Source of the DNA: Vibrio genomosp. F10 str. ZF-129
Lineage (GTDB): Bacteria > Pseudomonadota > Gammaproteobacteria > Enterobacterales > Vibrionaceae
Length of the DNA stretch: 64,000 bases
NCBI RefSeq assembly: GCF_000287055.2
Contig: NZ_AJYQ02000127.1
Location: 1 to 64,000, forward strand
Direction: 5' to 3'
This document shows, piece by piece, positions 11,262 through 19,670 of the stretch. The notes beneath the pieces were generated by a model. That model worked only from the letters and a program-made list of their open reading frames with translations. It was not told the origin of the DNA and searched no databases. A program made the position numbers and the translations under genes. Positions within the stretch are counted from its first letter, which is position 1; the number at the start of each line of letters is the position of its first letter.

Positions 11262-12521
11262 CTACCGAGCCAACTTATGATGAGCCCTGGAAAAATGACC
11301 CGCACAAAAAGCGCCCACGATAGAAAGCTCTCCGGCTAAACACAATACGGCTGCGACTTCAGCGAGTGCTTGAGATTTACCGGTACCATGTAACCCCAAT
11401 ATATCGAGGCAGGCTTTTTGACTGGGTAAGTTGGTTCCTCCGCCTACCGTCCCAACCATGATATTAGGTAGAGTGACACTGGCATAAAGCCCACCGTGTT
11501 TGTTGAGCTCCATTCGTGTCATACCTACCGCAGATTCTCCGACACAGGCGGCATCTTGGCCGCAAGCGATATAGAGCGCTGCCAGTGCATTGGCATAATG
11601 AGCGTTAATGCCTATCGTACCACTCAGCGCTCCACCGACGGTTGTCATTTGCCCAAATTGCATCATTTTTTCAGGGGTGGTGTGCAAATATTTTTGAATC
11701 AGCGCTTTTGATAGGTGTACCTCTGCCGTTACTTTTTTACCTCTTACGCTACGAAGAGAATGCGCATTCGGTTTTTTGTCGCCAGATAAATTGCCGTCTA
11801 AGAAAGCGTACTCTGGCTCAACGGGTGTTGCCGCTAGAATATGCTCGAAGACGGCGTTGGTGGCGATGGTCACCATATTTTGACCAGAAGCGTCGCCGGT
11901 TAAAAACTCAAAGACTAAGTAAACGTGGTTGCCTTCAATGTTCACACTAATATCGGTCAGTTTTCCGTAAGATGTGGTTGCCTGAGCGAGTTGTTTAAAG
12001 TGGTCGTATTGTGTGGTGATCCAAGCAACAAATTCGCCCGCCTGTTGCAAATTGTAGAACGCAAACCCCGGTGTGCGCGTGACGCCTTCATTTAATAACA
12101 TGGCGCTGGCTCCGCCTGCTGCGGTAATGAGCTGCGAACCGCGATTATAAGATGCGACTAATGCGGCTTCGGTGGTGGCAAGAGGCACCAGAAAATCATC
12201 GCGTGCGAACAGGCCGTTAACTCGTAATGGGCCTGCAATACCCACAGGGACTTTGACTGTGCCAATAAAATGCTCAATATTTTTCGCATAAGCGTCTTTT
12301 TGCTCTAACGTTGATGCATCAAGAAGTTGCGCTTGATCTGTCATAGAGCTTAGCTTTTGCCACCGCTTATCGAGATTTTTGTCCGTAAGAAATGGGCTAG
12401 GCGTTAGCCGAAGTGAAGGCTTATCGAGATTAGGCTTAAAAATGTGCTCTAAGTTAAAGGAGCTTTCGTCGCCATGCAGAATGGAAACGTAATCACGTCG
12501 GTGTAAATGTAATTTAGGCAT
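11262..12521 (-). CDS. mvaA: hydroxymethylglutaryl-CoA reductase, class I
   Basis: A 419-residue HMG-CoA reductase, which makes mevalonate from HMG-CoA with NAD(P)H. Class I features are present: Glu in LATTEAALVAS, Lys in LSGDKKPNA, Asp in CGQDAACVGES, and the C-terminal His region FSRAHHKLAR; also the glycine-rich GGGTNLPSQKACLDILG. Vibrio class I HMGR has been discussed as an acquisition from archaeal or eukaryotic lineages. The ATG at 12521 (MPKLHLHRRD) is preferred; a GTG at 12590 would add 23 residues unlike the family and has no clear Shine-Dalgarno. It follows a 105-residue gene on the same strand and may share its transcript. No other mevalonate-pathway gene is in the window. Confidence 0.93.
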   Translation of the reverse strand: MPKLHLHRRDYVSILHGDESSFNLEHIFKPNLDKPSLRLTPSPFLTDKNLDKRWQKLSSMTDQAQLLDASTLEQKDAYAKNIEHFIGTVKVPVGIAGPLRVNGLFARDDFLVPLATTEAALVASYNRGSQLITAAGGASAMLLNEGVTRTPGFAFYNLQQAGEFVAWITTQYDHFKQLAQATTSYGKLTDISVNIEGNHVYLVFEFLTGDASGQNMVTIATNAVFEHILAATPVEPEYAFLDGNLSGDKKPNAHSLRSVRGKKVTAEVHLSKALIQKYLHTTPEKMMQFGQMTTVGGALSGTIGINAHYANALAALYIACGQDAACVGESAVGMTRMELNKHGGLYASVTLPNIMVGTVGGGTNLPSQKACLDILGLHGTGKSQALAEVAAVLCLAGELSIVGAFCAGHFSRAHHKLAR

Positions 12522-12610
12522 AGAAAGTCGAATCTTATAATTTTCAGAGATTCTACTGTGAAAGCAAATAAACTCAAGGCTGTTAGACACTTCACGTTAA
12601 AAAGTCATCA

Positions 12611-12928
12611 CTAAATATGAATATCAAGCAAGGTTCCGATCATCTCTTGATCTCTTTGCAACATATTAGTCCCAATTTTGCTGTACTGGGTTGCTTGGTT
12701 CAGTTTGATTAAAGGTTCCGTATAGGATGCGACGTATTCATGTTTTGGTGCGTCAAAGTTGACTTCATTAAACTTTAATCCGTCTTTATCGATTGGAGAC
12801 GTTGGTTCAGTCGGGGTAGCTAAAGAAGATTGAATCGGGAGGGCTTGTATTTCTTGCGCGGCTTCTTCAGCCATCTTAGATGACTGTTCAATAATTGGGT
12901 ATCCAGACTGTATACTCGAAATTGACAT
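12611..12928 (-). CDS. uncharacterised small protein (105 aa) upstream of mvaA
   Basis: A soluble 105-residue protein without a known domain. The N-terminal half is low-complexity, rich in Ala, Ser, Pro and Glu (ALPIQSSLATPTEPTSPIDK), followed by a more ordered part with YVASYTEPLIKLNQATQYSK and a C-terminal helix (GTNMLQRDQEMIGTLLDI). GAGGGGG upstream of the ATG supports translation. It ends 20-90 bases before mvaA (depending on the mvaA start) on the same strand. The C-terminal pattern vaguely recalls flagellar rod/hook end helices, but I do not claim that. Confidence 0.65.
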   Translation of the reverse strand: MSISSIQSGYPIIEQSSKMAEEAAQEIQALPIQSSLATPTEPTSPIDKDGLKFNEVNFDAPKHEYVASYTEPLIKLNQATQYSKIGTNMLQRDQEMIGTLLDIHI

Positions 12929-13002
12929 AGGGCCCCCTCTACTAATAAAAGCTTAAGTCCTATTTGCAATTTCTGCAAGTTGTGCTAACCAGATTGAGCT
13001 AA

Positions 13003-13164
13003 TTACGAAAAAAGGCTAGAGATGAGGTTGAGCTCTTCTTCAGTGACCAATTTAGCCACATTATTCCCAAGGCTATGTTGAATTTCACTTAACAGGCTTT
13101 TCAGTTGCTGCGGTGTCAATAAATGCAACTGAGTTTTCAATTGCTCAAAGTTCGATGGTGTCAT
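13003..13164 (-). CDS. 53-residue small protein with a G-run ribosome-binding site
   Basis: A 53-codon frame runs from ATG 13164 to TAA 13003. Its product starts MTPSNFEQLKTQLHLLTPQQ and ends EEELNLISSLFS. It reads as two or three amphipathic helices without signal peptide or membrane segment. A run of eight G (complement of 13171-13178) lies 6 bases before the start and can act as a Shine-Dalgarno. Composition resembles real small Vibrio proteins and the frame fills most of the gap between yccS and the 105-residue gene. The function is unknown. The rest of the 12929-13322 gap shows nothing else clear. Confidence 0.6.
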   Translation of the reverse strand: MTPSNFEQLKTQLHLLTPQQLKSLLSEIQHSLGNNVAKLVTEEELNLISSLFS

Positions 13165-13322
13165 AAACAACCCCCCCCAGTGGACTTTTATTTCGGCTTC
13201 TATTTGAACGTAATGAGATAGTAAATAACGGGGCCGTAGTAATGTCCGAATAACGTAAGTATTCTGTTATATGGTTGTTTATTGAGCAATCTGTTGCAGT
13301 GTTTTTTATCTTTTAACCAGGT

Positions 13323-15515
13323 TCACACAGTACTCTCAGTGCTGTTACTTTCCTTACTTTTAACTCGAACCGCCAGTTTGCTCGCCAGAGAATGCAGCTC
13401 AGGAATCATTCGATAAACCAAATGCAATTGCTGCAACACCATTCTAGCAGATTTATCATCATCTTCTCGCCATTCATTGAGTCGTCGGGTTAAGTCCAAA
13501 TCGTCAATCAATGTGAGATCGCAACGCTCACATTGGTCAAACAACTGTTGATGAATCAAATTAAGATGTTTATGGACAACACTGTGCGTGTCTAATATTA
13601 ATTGGTGAATCGTCATATCGTCGATTCTGGTTCTATGTGCGCCTAACGCTGAAATGTAGCTTAACAGGGCATGGTTCAAGGTTAAAAAACGGAAGCTTTC
13701 ATCCACTAATGTTTGATACTTTCCAGGCTCTGAAAGCATGGCGCTTATTGCGTAGGTTAAGTTCGCATCGGCGTCGTGGGCTTGCCTGCGCGCCATTCGA
13801 TAATTAAGTGTGTCTTTCTTACCGATTCGATATTGTGCGATGACTTGACCTAAGTACGCATTATTAGAATCGACGGCACTGGCCATGACTTTATGTAATC
13901 GTCTTGACTGCCACTCTGGAAAAATAAACATCACGGCAGCGACCGCGAGCGTACAGCCTATAAGTGTATCGGTCAGTCGCGGTAAAAGGACAGCATACCC
14001 TTCGCCCAATTGATTAAAACAAAACAGCACCAGCAGAGTGATGAACCCTGTCGCAAAGCTGTAGTTGTTGATGCGAAACGCAAAGAACATCACACCCGAT
14101 ATAATAATCAGTACCAATTGGCTCGCTTGAGAGGGGAATAGTGCTAATAAGGGCGCTCCAATTAACAGACCTGCAATCGTACCAACAACGCGAGAGGTCA
14201 ATTTTTGTTTGGTGGCGCTGTAGTTGGGCTGGCACACAAACAAAGTGGTCAGTAAGATCCAGTACCCTCGATCAAGATCAAAGGCTTGCAGTATCGCGTA
14301 ACCCACCGTTAACGCGAGCGAGAGCCTAACCGCATGCTTGAATAAGAGAGAGTCAGTACTAAAGTTGCTTTTTATTCGCAGCCACATACTTTTCAACGTA
14401 TGGGCGTCCGTATCAAAAAGGCTGTCTTCTTCAAGTTGGTTCACATCTGGAGAACTCACATGGTTCAGCTGCTTTTCAACGGTAGCCAGGTTATTAAATA
14501 GATAACCAAGCTGGGCAAGGGATACGCGAGACTTCCCTTTTTCGTCTTGCTCAAGATAAGTCAGGGACTCTTTCAGTTCGTCTAACGCAATGATCGATTC
14601 ACTCGAATGTTGATAAGGTGTCCCTAAGCGGATCGATTGAGCGATGTCTCGACATGCATTCGCTTGAGCTTGAAGCACATGTTTGAAACGAAACATAACA
14701 TCTGAACGTTGGAAATCTTGCGCTAATTCTTGGTAACGATAGTGACTAGAGCTGGCGCGTTCATGAATATCTTGCGCCAAAAAGTAGATACTAAAGAAGC
14801 GGCTATTTCGATTGTCCATTCTTCCACGTTTTGAGCGTGTTAATAGTGTCGATTTACTGTGATTGAGCGCGGTTACCGTGGTTGCGTTGAGTTTTGCTTC
14901 CGCAATACGATGCGGTTGAGGAATCAAATTTGAGACGGGGTGAAATAGATTACTCTTAGATTCAAGGTAGTTGGCTAGCTGTAAGAAAACGTTGGCTAAA
15001 CTTTGCTGAACGGGCTGCATCGGCCAGAAAGAGTGCCAAACCATAGACATGAAAAAATACCAAGCCGCGCCAGTTAATAGCAATAAGGGCTGAAACCAGA
15101 TATTGGTACTGGTGTGTGCGCCTAGCATCGCATAAATTGCGATAAGCAGGGAACCAAAGGCAATACTTGCGTATCTAGGGCCAATGGCTCCAAGCATAAT
15201 GAAGCCAAAAGTAGAGAAGGTTAGGCCTACTGCAAACAGTATTGGGTTTTGAAATAACACCTCAATTGAAATCGCCGCAAAGGCAAAACAACACAGGGTT
15301 AACATTGAGAATTTGAGTCGGCCTGTGAATGAGCTGTCGTTTTCCGAAATAGCGGCTGCGATAATACCAAGAATCAGAGGGATAATAAGAGAATTGAGTT
15401 GGTAATACCAAGTGGGAATAACAACACCGAGTAAGGTCACCAAAATGAGCAGGCTATAGTTGATGGTTTTATTTGCCCAATAAAGGCGAATCTGATTGGT
15501 CAATGACACGAGCAC
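13323..15515 (-). CDS. yccS: YccS/FUSC family inner-membrane protein
   Basis: A 730-residue YccS protein (E. coli about 720), a member of the FUSC/aromatic acid exporter superfamily. Two blocks of about five to six hydrophobic helices (residues 20-150 and 395-540) flank cytoplasmic helical regions. Strong family matches include AQDIHERASSSHYRYQ, RSDVMFRFKHVLQAQ, DRGYWILLTTLFVCQPNYSAT and LSYISALGAHRTR. The physiological substrate is not established. The start is a GTG at 15515, with another GTG two codons later. It is divergent from helD; yccS, helD and mgsA also cluster in E. coli, so the neighbourhood is conserved. Confidence 0.93.
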   Translation of the reverse strand: MLVSLTNQIRLYWANKTINYSLLILVTLLGVVIPTWYYQLNSLIIPLILGIIAAAISENDSSFTGRLKFSMLTLCCFAFAAISIEVLFQNPILFAVGLTFSTFGFIMLGAIGPRYASIAFGSLLIAIYAMLGAHTSTNIWFQPLLLLTGAAWYFFMSMVWHSFWPMQPVQQSLANVFLQLANYLESKSNLFHPVSNLIPQPHRIAEAKLNATTVTALNHSKSTLLTRSKRGRMDNRNSRFFSIYFLAQDIHERASSSHYRYQELAQDFQRSDVMFRFKHVLQAQANACRDIAQSIRLGTPYQHSSESIIALDELKESLTYLEQDEKGKSRVSLAQLGYLFNNLATVEKQLNHVSSPDVNQLEEDSLFDTDAHTLKSMWLRIKSNFSTDSLLFKHAVRLSLALTVGYAILQAFDLDRGYWILLTTLFVCQPNYSATKQKLTSRVVGTIAGLLIGAPLLALFPSQASQLVLIIISGVMFFAFRINNYSFATGFITLLVLFCFNQLGEGYAVLLPRLTDTLIGCTLAVAAVMFIFPEWQSRRLHKVMASAVDSNNAYLGQVIAQYRIGKKDTLNYRMARRQAHDADANLTYAISAMLSEPGKYQTLVDESFRFLTLNHALLSYISALGAHRTRIDDMTIHQLILDTHSVVHKHLNLIHQQLFDQCERCDLTLIDDLDLTRRLNEWREDDDKSARMVLQQLHLVYRMIPELHSLASKLAVRVKSKESNSTESTV

Positions 15516-15716
15516 AAGCTTTAAAGTGTAAAACAGCAGTGTAGCAGATTTTTATAAAAAGGCGCTAACCTTATGAGGTAAATAGAAAAACAATAAAGCG
15601 TTTGGAATGAAATCAAACCAATGGGATGGGTAAAACGTCAAATTTTGACATTAATTTATCACTTAGACAGACGGCTGTAATATACTCATTCTACAGCAAT
15701 TTTGGACCACTTTTTA

Positions 15717-17792
15717 ATGCAATTAGCCGCCAGTAGAACCGCCCAGTATTTGATTCAAACCGAATACCATCAGGTCGAACTTCAATCAACTCTGTTGATC
15801 CTCTCCTCTCAGTTAGAAGAAGAGCACATTCCATTCCATGTGTGGAATGGCGAAGTCACCTTAAAGCGCGGTTTGTTATGGGGAAGTATTCAGTTTTTTG
15901 CGCATGAAGAGTCCGGTGAGCGACACTCTTGGTTGGTACAAGGTTTACCGTGGGAAGAATGCAGAGAATTTGTACGTCATGCTATAGCAAGTTATCAAAG
16001 GTGGCATCACGATCAATGCGAGCAACTGAATCAAATTTTGCCAAATTGGGAAAAGGAATTGAAAAGGCTAACCCATCTTCCTTCTTTCTTGTCCCATTCC
16101 CAAGTCGCCGCTTGGTCTGAAAACGTATTTAAGGGTTTTTCAGATATAGATATGACACTGGAAGAAGCCACACAACGAATGCCTAATCGAATGAAGGCTC
16201 TAGAACCTTGGTTGTTAGAGCCAGAATCGACGTTGCTGTCGCGCAATGATCAGTGGCTAGAAACCGAACGCTTAAACTGGGGCGTGCTGTTTAGTCAGTT
16301 AGAATCGTCTCCTTTGAATGTATCTCAGCAAAAAGCGGTATTGCTGAACGATGATCATAACTTAATATTGGCTGGAGCAGGTTCAGGTAAAACCAGCGTC
16401 TTAACAGCACGAGTCGCGTATTTGCTGCAAAGTCATACCGCACAGCCCGAAGAGTTACTGTTGCTGGCTTTTGGCCGAGAGGCCGCCAGTGAAATGAGCC
16501 AACGAATCGCGGATAAAATTGGCTTAGCCGGTGATCACGTTAAAGTCAGCACCTTCCACAAGCTTGGACTACACATCATCAATGAGGTGGAAAATCAGAG
16601 AGTGGAGGTGTCGCCGATTGCCGTTGATACCAAACAGCGAGAAGCCTGGTGTATTGACTGGCTAAAAAAACATTGGATGACCCCTACCAATTTCAAACGC
16701 TGGCAAAAGCACCTTTCCACATGGCCGATCGCCTATTTGGCTGGCGACGATGAGCTAGGTAGTCACGTAGAAAACCCGAAATTGATTGCTTGGCTTGAAA
16801 AGCAACTTACTCAACTTTCTGCCAGTGGCTTAACCAAAAATCAGATCCAAGAAAAGCTCATTTCTCATCGTGACTATACGCGTTTAAATAGCGAGATAGG
16901 GTTGGTTTGGCCATGTTATCAGGCGTGGCAACAGATGCTTAAAGAACAAAATCAGATTGATTTCAATATGATGATACGCCGTGCTACCCAATACGTAGTG
17001 ACGAACAAGTTCAAGAGTCAGTGGCGTTACATCATGATTGATGAGTATCAAGATATTTCGCCGGATCGCTTGGCACTCATTGAAGCACTCTGTCATCAGC
17101 CTCGAAGTGTTCAAGAACGTGAATGTGTTCTTTTTGCCGTAGGCGACGATTGGCAATCTATCTATCAATTTGCGGGCTCAGACGTAGATCTGACCACAGG
17201 GTTTGAGGCGCGTTTTCCGCACTCAACAGTGCATTATCTGGATACAACGTATCGATTTAATAGCCAAATTGGCGCGGTAGCAAACCGATTTATTCTACAG
17301 AACCCGGCTCAGATGGATAAAACGTTATCCAGCCATAAAGAGATCAAGCAAAAGTCGGTGTATTTGGCGTCTATGAATCGTATTGAAAAAACACTCGATC
17401 AGTTGAATAGGCAAGCCAAGAGCAAGAAAACTGTTTTGTTGCTCGGGCGAAATCACTACCACAGACCTGAATTATTAGAAGAGTGGAAAAAACAATATCG
17501 GTCACTCGAACTTGAATTTATGACCTGCCATGCAAGTAAAGGTAAGGAAGCTGACTTTGTGTTGATATTAGCCGTCGATGAAGGACAGTTTCCTACCAAA
17601 GTGAAATCCCTCCATTTGAATGGCGCATTGACCGAATCTAGAGATTCTTTTGCTTATGCGGAAGAAAGGCGGTTATTTTATGTCGCAATGACCAGAGCCA
17701 AAGAAAAGGTTTGGATCTTCCACACCGGAAATGGCTCGGGTTTTGTTCAAGAGCTTTCCGATTCCGATTACCCCATAGTAAAGCAAAAATAG
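15717..17792 (+). CDS. helD: DNA helicase IV (HelD), UvrD/Rep superfamily 1
   Basis: A 691-residue SF1 helicase resembling E. coli HelD, a 3'-to-5' DNA helicase linked to RecF-pathway recombination. A HelD-specific N-terminal domain (about 1-200, with KRGLLWGSIQF) precedes motif I LAGAGSGKTSVL, motif Ia FGREAASEM, motif II IMIDEYQDISPDR, motif III VGDDWQSIYQFAG, motif IV LDTTYRFN, motif V CHASKGKEADFVL and motif VI EERRLFYVAMTRAKE. The ATG at 15717 is used; a TTG at 15702 would add five residues. It is convergent with mgsA, as part of the conserved yccS-helD-mgsA neighbourhood. Confidence 0.95.
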   Translation: MQLAASRTAQYLIQTEYHQVELQSTLLILSSQLEEEHIPFHVWNGEVTLKRGLLWGSIQFFAHEESGERHSWLVQGLPWEECREFVRHAIASYQRWHHDQCEQLNQILPNWEKELKRLTHLPSFLSHSQVAAWSENVFKGFSDIDMTLEEATQRMPNRMKALEPWLLEPESTLLSRNDQWLETERLNWGVLFSQLESSPLNVSQQKAVLLNDDHNLILAGAGSGKTSVLTARVAYLLQSHTAQPEELLLLAFGREAASEMSQRIADKIGLAGDHVKVSTFHKLGLHIINEVENQRVEVSPIAVDTKQREAWCIDWLKKHWMTPTNFKRWQKHLSTWPIAYLAGDDELGSHVENPKLIAWLEKQLTQLSASGLTKNQIQEKLISHRDYTRLNSEIGLVWPCYQAWQQMLKEQNQIDFNMMIRRATQYVVTNKFKSQWRYIMIDEYQDISPDRLALIEALCHQPRSVQERECVLFAVGDDWQSIYQFAGSDVDLTTGFEARFPHSTVHYLDTTYRFNSQIGAVANRFILQNPAQMDKTLSSHKEIKQKSVYLASMNRIEKTLDQLNRQAKSKKTVLLLGRNHYHRPELLEEWKKQYRSLELEFMTCHASKGKEADFVLILAVDEGQFPTKVKSLHLNGALTESRDSFAYAEERRLFYVAMTRAKEKVWIFHTGNGSGFVQELSDSDYPIVKQK

Positions 17793-17841
17793 CACGGGTG
17801 ATCTCCGCGTGACCTCTGCATGGGAAAAACCTGCGATAAGA

Positions 17842-17869
17842 AACAGCGCCTATTTATAGAGGCGCTGTT
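17842..17869. terminator. stem-loop between convergent helD and mgsA
   Basis: A perfect 10-bp stem, AACAGCGCCT (17842-17851) with AGGCGCTGTT (17860-17869), carries an 8-base loop. Neither flank has a strong U-tract, so termination may be inefficient or factor-assisted, but the position between two converging genes fits a shared terminator. Confidence 0.6.
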
Positions 17870-17983
17870 AACCAAGAGCGAGCTTAATTTCCTTGTTTAT
17901 TGACACTAGCCTGTAGATAACCGCCTGTAGATTGTCGTCTACGACCTTTTGACTGCATTTTTCTAAAGCGGCCATGCTATGTG

Positions 17984-18439
17984 TTAAGTACGGCTTGCTA
18001 AGTAAGCCTCGTAATCGGGAATTTCAATCTCAACTTCTTGCTCTAATAGAGGTGACTCGATCAGGAAATTAGCCGTTGCTCTGTTGGTTGCCACAGGAAT
18101 GTTCCACACACTGGCAATACGCAGAAGCGCTTTCACATCTGGATCATGCGGCACGGCATTGAGTGGATCCCAGAAGAAGATCAACACATCAATTTTCCCT
18201 TCTGAAATAAGCGCCCCGAGTTGCTGATCGCCACCCATTGGGCCGCTTATCAAACTCTTTATTGCGAGCCCAGTTTGCTTACTGAGCATATGCCCTGTGG
18301 TGCCAGTGGCATAAAGAAAATGACCCTGAAGTTTTTCCTTATTCTCAATTACCCAGCGAAGGAGTTCTGGCTTGTAGTGGTCATGAGCGACTAAAGCGAC
18401 ATTTTTATGTGCTGGCATAGTGCGAGTTGTTTTTTCCAT
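17984..18439 (-). CDS. mgsA: methylglyoxal synthase
   Basis: A 151-residue methylglyoxal synthase (E. coli 152), converting dihydroxyacetone phosphate to methylglyoxal and phosphate as an overflow route of glycolysis. The phosphate-binding ATGTTG and the catalytic Asp in [13 protein letters not shown] are present, followed by [19 protein letters not shown] and [11 protein letters not shown]. The ATG at 18439 is chosen since AAGGAACC precedes it and since the longer frame (18472) adds residues absent from the family. Convergent with helD. Confidence 0.96.
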   Translation of the reverse strand: MEKTTRTMPAHKNVALVAHDHYKPELLRWVIENKEKLQGHFLYATGTTGHMLSKQTGLAIKSLISGPMGGDQQLGALISEGKIDVLIFFWDPLNAVPHDPDVKALLRIASVWNIPVATNRATANFLIESPLLEQEVEIEIPDYEAYLASRT

Positions 18440-18488
18440 GTAGGGTTCCTTAGTAATTATTATCTCTATCATTATGAAAACCTAGTGG

Positions 18489-19637
18489 TTAATCAATAGG
18501 GCGTACCGAAAAAGTAGGTCTATAACCAGAAGGAGAGAGAGAATTTAAGATCGAGTCAGCCTGAAAGTCCGAACGGGTAATGGATTGGATGGCAGGGGCT
18601 TCATTACGCGCATAAGGTTTGTGGCTCAAGAAACGGTATGCCTGTTGGACAGATAATCGACCTTGCATAACCATTTGGTCCGTTGGAGCAAACTCGACTC
18701 TTCCACGTACAATGCCACGATACACGCCGTGACTTAAATAGGTCGATACCAATTTGATTTGATCGGTCTTGCCCATAATTCTTATTTCTGAAATGGCGGC
18801 TTCAATGGCGACAGCGCTACCAACAAGATAATCAAGATCGTTATTTTCAATCAGCTCCTGCACCAAGTTCCTCTGAAGCTCTTTGTCGTTGTCCGCCCAT
18901 TGCGTTTCAACAATATGGATATCACTGCCTTCGATAGCATCGATAAACCCTTGAATGACGGGCTTAGTGCCCCCACTGGATACGGGCCCAGGAAGAAGCG
19001 CAATATTCACCTTGCCTGATCCAGTAGGGTGTTTCCCTAAAAGGTAATGTCCAGTTGAATGCCCCATCCAATACCAGTCGACACCAACCGTACCTTTTAA
19101 CAAAGGGAGATTCGCATCATTGAGTTCAAGGTGATTAACGGCAGCAAAAATGGGGGTTGTGCCCGTCAGTTGAAACAAATCATCACGGTATAAATTCGGC
19201 GCGACTGTGCCTAGAATAATCGCATCGGCGCTCCAATCAACGCAGTCTTTTAATTGTTGCTTTTGTTTGTCTTTATTTGGGTAGCCACCGGATTCAAGAA
19301 CCTTCAGGTTGATGGGAAGATTCGCAGCCTCTTCTACCATGCCATAATTGATGGAAAGCCAGTACGAGTCTTTAAGGTGAGGATATACCGCACAAATCTT
19401 GTAGGGTTTGTTCTCTTCAGTTTGGGTTATTTGGGCTAATAGCTGTGTTGGAAAGAGAGTTAAGGCAACACTGACCACGGATAACAGGGCATATGAAAGA
19501 CGCTGTAGAAATAGAAAAGTTACAGACACCGAAGGTACAGCCCCAGTCGTTTTCGACACAGACCGGGTAGAAATAGATCTTGTAGACATAGAACGTCTGT
19601 ACATAGTGTTATTCGTTGGCATCTTCATCATAAACAC
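18489..19637 (-). CDS. torT: periplasmic TMAO-sensing protein TorT
   Basis: A periplasmic binding protein of the TorT family that detects trimethylamine N-oxide with TorS. Typical landmarks are [51 protein letters not shown] and [14 protein letters not shown]. The 382-residue open frame is too long: a basic Ser/Arg-rich repeat ([14 protein letters not shown]) precedes a normal signal peptide (about [15 protein letters not shown] to LLAQ). A GTG at 19529 would give a typical N-terminus and would leave about 140 bases for divergent promoters with torS. The long frame leaves only 33 bases, so I favour the shorter start. Confidence 0.92.
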   Translation of the reverse strand: MFMMKMPTNNTMYRRSMSTRSISTRSVSKTTGAVPSVSVTFLFLQRLSYALLSVVSVALTLFPTQLLAQITQTEENKPYKICAVYPHLKDSYWLSINYGMVEEAANLPINLKVLESGGYPNKDKQKQQLKDCVDWSADAIILGTVAPNLYRDDLFQLTGTTPIFAAVNHLELNDANLPLLKGTVGVDWYWMGHSTGHYLLGKHPTGSGKVNIALLPGPVSSGGTKPVIQGFIDAIEGSDIHIVETQWADNDKELQRNLVQELIENNDLDYLVGSAVAIEAAISEIRIMGKTDQIKLVSTYLSHGVYRGIVRGRVEFAPTDQMVMQGRLSVQQAYRFLSHKPYARNEAPAIQSITRSDFQADSILNSLSPSGYRPTFSVRPID

Positions 19638-19670
19638 TGCAAAATATGGTGGTTCATCAAAAAAAAAGAA

